This document shows, in pieces, positions 46,011-64,000 of a stretch of 64,000 nucleotides of DNA. This DNA is from Sinohyriopsis cumingii (taxonomy: Eukaryota; Mollusca; Bivalvia; Unionida; Unionidae), in assembly GCA_028554795.2 (NCBI GenBank), contig CM068831.1, positions 33,654,644 to 33,718,643 of the forward strand, written 5' to 3'. A program made the position numbers and the translations under genes. The notes under the pieces were generated by a model. The model did no database searches. It was not told the DNA's origin and worked only from the letters and a program-made list of their open reading frames with translations. Within the stretch, counting starts at the first letter, position 1. Every line of letters begins with the position of its first letter.

Positions 46011-47520
46011 GTAAACTATAATGTTGTTCTCGTCGCTGTCAGAGTCTACAGGTACTAGACAGTGGTTGCAATGAACATTACCAGGTATTCGCCGTCGTCG
46101 ACTTTATATTTTGAACGTGAAGCATTAGACTCTATGTAATAATTGAGAAACCGGTTTCTGCGTCTCATCACTAATGACATAGAGACCGTATTAATACTGA
46201 TACTTGAAATTTGTATAACGTCAAAGATATCCTGTTAAGTAACTTTGCCAAATGATGATTGATGATATGTGTGGGTTTGGTGATCAATCGTCGATATTAG
46301 TAGAATGTAGGCGTTTAAGATCGCAGCTTTTTTATTTTATTCATATGCACAGAAATCTGTTAGACGAGATTCTGGGATTGCAGATGTAGCATTTGGTTTG
46401 TAGGTTTCGATTCCGTCATGAAATATGTAGTGATATTCCGACAATTTCTGACATTATTTAGATTAACGGATTTTTGTGCATCTTAGTTAAAAGTGAACCG
46501 TTGTGTAGTCTCTTTTGGATATACTCAGCTTCATTTCTTAAATATCATGACATATTTAGTGAGTCTCCAACAGTTTCTGATTAACGAATTGTACGTTTAC
46601 GTGTTGTTTGGCCTCCTTTTACATATACTCAACTGGGTTTCTTAATTTGTTTTCTTTGCTTCAGTTGATTTAATTTGCTGGTATGAATAGCCTTTATAAT
46701 CTCTCCATGCTGCTCTATATCCATCCTCCTCATATCTAAATCATGTCATATTGTATGGACTTATAACAATGTTTTCATTCCGAATGTGATATTTGATGAA
46801 TGTTAATGTTAAAAATGTAGTGTGTATATTATTAACACAATCACTAACAGTGAGGAAAAAATCATCCAAAGTATGGCTATTAATAGTATCTTTAAGATTA
46901 TTAAGTCGACATCCTTTTATAAACATTTCGCTCATAATATCATTGAGTGCTGCCAATACCAACGAAAAAAGTATATGTTCACTACCAGTAATGTAAACGG
47001 AATTTGTACGGAATTTCAGGGTTTGTCCGTTAGTTAGATAGGTTCGGAGATGACGTTGTAAAAATTATATTTACGTATTGTCTTGAAGTTTCCTGCATTC
47101 ATGTTCTTGTAAAGGAACCTTTTCATTCATATCTCTCAATATTATGACTTTCTATCTCGGATTCATACCAGCATTTGTTCGCACTAATAAACATTGACCG
47201 AACGTAATTGCTATGAGATTATGTTCAGATATGCATAGAAGGCATACACGCCAGCTAATAATATAAACAATAATTTCAAATCAAACATTCTCTATGCTCT
47301 GTTGTTTTACATCGATGCGTCTGATTGGTCGCTACATTTACGATACATACATAATTAATATTAAGCCCATATTTGTTCAATCCTTACGAATTAGGGATGA
47401 AAACGTATCAATGAAGACTGAATAGCTATCGTATCATCACGCTTACTTTTAGAAAAACTTATAGCGTTGAAATCAACCACAATTTCTTTTATAAAAGACA
47501 TTGTGTTTCTACATTTTCTA
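46011..47520. other. spacer, nothing recognised
   Basis: AT-rich after the island ends. Short open frames on both strands at 46741-47037 overlap each other and lack motifs. Confidence 0.4.
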
Positions 47521-47521
47521 A

Positions 47522-47753
47522 TGGGGCCCCGAGTGGTCTCAGTCACGAATCACTGTCATCTCACCTCTGTCTGCGTGGGTTCGAGTCTCGGGCTCGGCCA
47601 ATGTAGATATGTGAGAAAGCTTGCCGGTAGTTTCTCATGGGTCGGTGGTTCTTTCTGGGGTTTTCCCGGGTTCTTCCTCCACCATTAATACTGGCCGCCA
47701 TGTATAGCCTATCTTGTGCTGCAAAATGGCGTTAAACCCTATAATAACAAGAA
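47522..47753 (+). mobile_element. tRNA-derived SINE, family B, copy 2
   Basis: A-box region ccgagtggtctcagtcacga, B-box gggttcgagtctcgg, then a body with gggtcggtggttctttctgg and cttcctccaccattaatact, and the 3' end gcgttaaaccctataataac. It matches the minus-strand copy at 34.6 kb and contains an additional 38 bases (gtagatatgtgagaaagctt onward, about 47602-47639) absent there. Confidence 0.82.
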
Positions 47754-48908
47754 CCATTTTCTAATAATATCATCAAAAAATATAGTTTACTTCTCGTTCA
47801 AGAATGCAGGAGACTTAATTTTTATATGATTCCTGCTTGCATTAAAATATAAAATCATTTTAATGTAATCTCACTGCTGTTGCTGGAATTTAAAGATTTC
47901 AAGCATACTAGACATATAAATAAAGAAGAAAATTCACATATATGTAAAATAAAATATCCAAATAATTCATACCTCACGAAAAATGCATTTCTTTGAACAT
48001 GTGTGACAGAGTGTAACAGAAATACGTTGAAAGATAGGTCCTGATACTCTCACTTTCTTTTCTTCACATTTATATTGGTCATTTGTTATTGAATTACACA
48101 GCACTGATTTAAATAGCATAATACAAACACGCTGCAAAAAGAAGAAAAATGTGAAACAAATTATGAAACTTGCGTGAATTCAAGAAACAATATTGTGAGA
48201 GATACATTTAAACTTTACGACAGAGAAGACATAAAATATTCCTTGCTCATTAGGTCTCTGAGATTTAAAAGCAATTTTCGTCAGCAGCTAAATAAGGTCA
48301 AAATGAGTATTTTGATAAACACCCAAGATGACGGTAGTTTATAACTTTCACAAATTATTTCATTCTGCATCGCTTTGAAGCTATCTTGGATATACAGTCA
48401 AACTGAAAGAATGTGTGCAAGTCAAAGTCTGTCCATGAATAAAAGGGGGATACAAGATTTAGATTTATCCAAAAAGACAAAGATGTAGAACAAAGAATGT
48501 AAAATATTTATTATATAATATTCATTCATAACGAATGATTAAATACAACTAACGTTTCATGTAGACCGGAGGGCGTCAATACAATATAAGTCTCGCTTCG
48601 GTAACAGATCGTAAGTACCATAAATTTTAAAAATAATTACTTGAAAAAATCGAAAATGACCAAGAATAAAAAACAATGCTGTCCGTAGCTTAAATACAAC
48701 TTATATCAAATATTAGTAAAGTATTTCGAAAACGGATTTGAAGTTAATGATGATACATATCCTCAAATATTCCTTTTGAAAACCCTTCACTCAATTGTTT
48801 TATTCATAAAATAAAATATTAAAGATTGGAAGCATGATATTGTGTGTGGTGAATCAGTACAAAGAGGATATAGCAATATTAGGGTTGTTATGGTATACAT
48901 CGCATAGC

Positions 48909-48962
<54 letters not shown>

Positions 48963-49670
48963 CGAAATAAAAATATGTTTTGAAATATCGTTGCTTTATC
49001 ATTTTGTGAGCCATCTTTATAAGCAAAGTATTAATTTTGGTCATTACATTTATATACATAGGTCTCCTTGGCCAACATCAAATTTCCCTTTTGCGGGAAA
49101 TGTCATTACAGGTTATTTATCAATTCTTGTAATCATTTTGTTACATTTGGAGTACAGCAAGGTCTAAGAAAAACTATAATGTGATGATCACTACGAGATA
49201 TTGGTATTATCGTGACCCATGTTTTGCCTGTGACGCATCAAAATATATCTGAATTTGCAATATATAAGAGTTATTGTTTGCTCATTGTACATACTATTTA
49301 TAGGGTGACATTACCAGCTAGTATAATGCTTCATTTTGCTTGCAACAGTGTTCATGAACTGTAGTAGCTTCTTTCGTAGTGTGATAAATTAATTGATCTC
49401 TCTAAAGAAATTCATGTAAGGGGTACACTACGTAACGAGCTTCAATTGACTTACAGGTTTAAAAATGTACTTTAGACGAGAAGATCTACATAAACAGAAT
49501 TGTATTCGATGGGTTTGATATATGGAATCATGTTTTTCTCTACAAAGGTGGCAAGGTGATCCTATGTATCACATTTCACTTTCATATTGATTCAAACGGT
49601 TTAAAATGTTTTGACAACATAATAGATGTTAAAATCATGAAATTCTAAAAGGTACACAAAGCATAAATAC
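47754..49670. other. spacer downstream of the host gene
   Basis: AT-rich, with an (AT)25 array at 48911-48960. No supported gene. The + strand SINE-B lies to its left and the poly-A signal of the minus-strand host gene to its right. Confidence 0.4.
48911..48960. repeat. (AT)n microsatellite
   Basis: 50 bp of alternating AT. Confidence 0.95.
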
Positions 49671-49688
49671 ATTTAAAACATGCATATT

Positions 49689-49694
49689 TTTATT
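49689..49694 (-). terminator. poly(A) signal of the host gene
   Basis: AATAAA on the minus strand, about 95 bases after the predicted stop codon of the terminal exon. Confidence 0.5.
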
Positions 49695-49786
49695 AACCTT
49701 AAAAAATAACGGATACAAATACATAAATACAGTTTGAATATTCCTTTGGGTGACTTAAACGATGGGAAAAGTCTGAAAGTATAACA

Positions 49787-64000
<14,214 letters not shown>

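Overview
This is a eukaryotic, intron-bearing and strongly AT-rich genomic window. It is most likely from a mollusc or another lophotrochozoan. The reasons are the tRNA-derived SINEs, the L2/CR1-like, I/Nimb-like and CFDP2/RTE-like LINEs, the virus-like Polinton elements and the many long (AT)n, (AC)n and (ATT)n arrays. The species cannot be named from sequence alone. No prokaryotic signal, CRISPR array, rRNA or genuine tRNA gene was seen.

Layout. 0-3.8 kb: AT-rich DNA with possible decayed coding pieces on the minus strand. 3.8-7.35 kb: a nearly full-length but broken L2-like LINE on +, starting with a YY1-like inverted repeat. 7.35-12.4 kb: unannotatable DNA plus one tRNA-SINE. 12.4-12.7 kb: an old fragment of the same LINE. 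12.8-24.7 kb: a decayed Polinton/Maverick (adintovirus-like) element on +, in the order DNA polymerase B, small proteins, integrase, penton-like capsid, basic core protein, major capsid, small proteins, adenain-like protease. It is split by a minus-strand I-clade-like LINE at 16.95-20.16 kb. 25.1-26.2 kb: a 5'-truncated second L2 copy, about 96% identical to the first over a hand-checked stretch. 27.4-28.1 kb: a 36-bp minisatellite and a 177-bp hAT-like MITE. 28-36.5 kb: mostly unrecognised, with one SINE. 36.5-43.5 kb: a second, different and strongly decayed Polinton-like element on +, in the order packaging ATPase, charged helical proteins, two double-jelly-roll capsid modules, basic protein, protease, zinc ribbon, PLA2-like protein, integrase with a chromodomain-like tail. 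44.4-46.0 kb: an unidentified GC-rich island behind 130 bp of (AT)n. 47.5 kb: a second SINE-B.

49.7-64 kb: the 3' part of a host gene on the minus strand. I built it from splice sites with consistent reading phases. It encodes the end of an ectodomain, a stalk, one membrane span and a short cytoplasmic tail. Its introns hold a SINE, six long microsatellite arrays and a long LINE of the CFDP2/RTE-like group (56.6-59.85 kb) in the same orientation as the gene.

The main biological interest is the co-occurrence of two unrelated-looking virus-like elements with different gene sets, one with tandem capsid modules and a PLA2-like gene, together with nested insertions that give a relative chronology. 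All mobile-element genes carry stops, frameshifts or deletions. None looks functional in this window.
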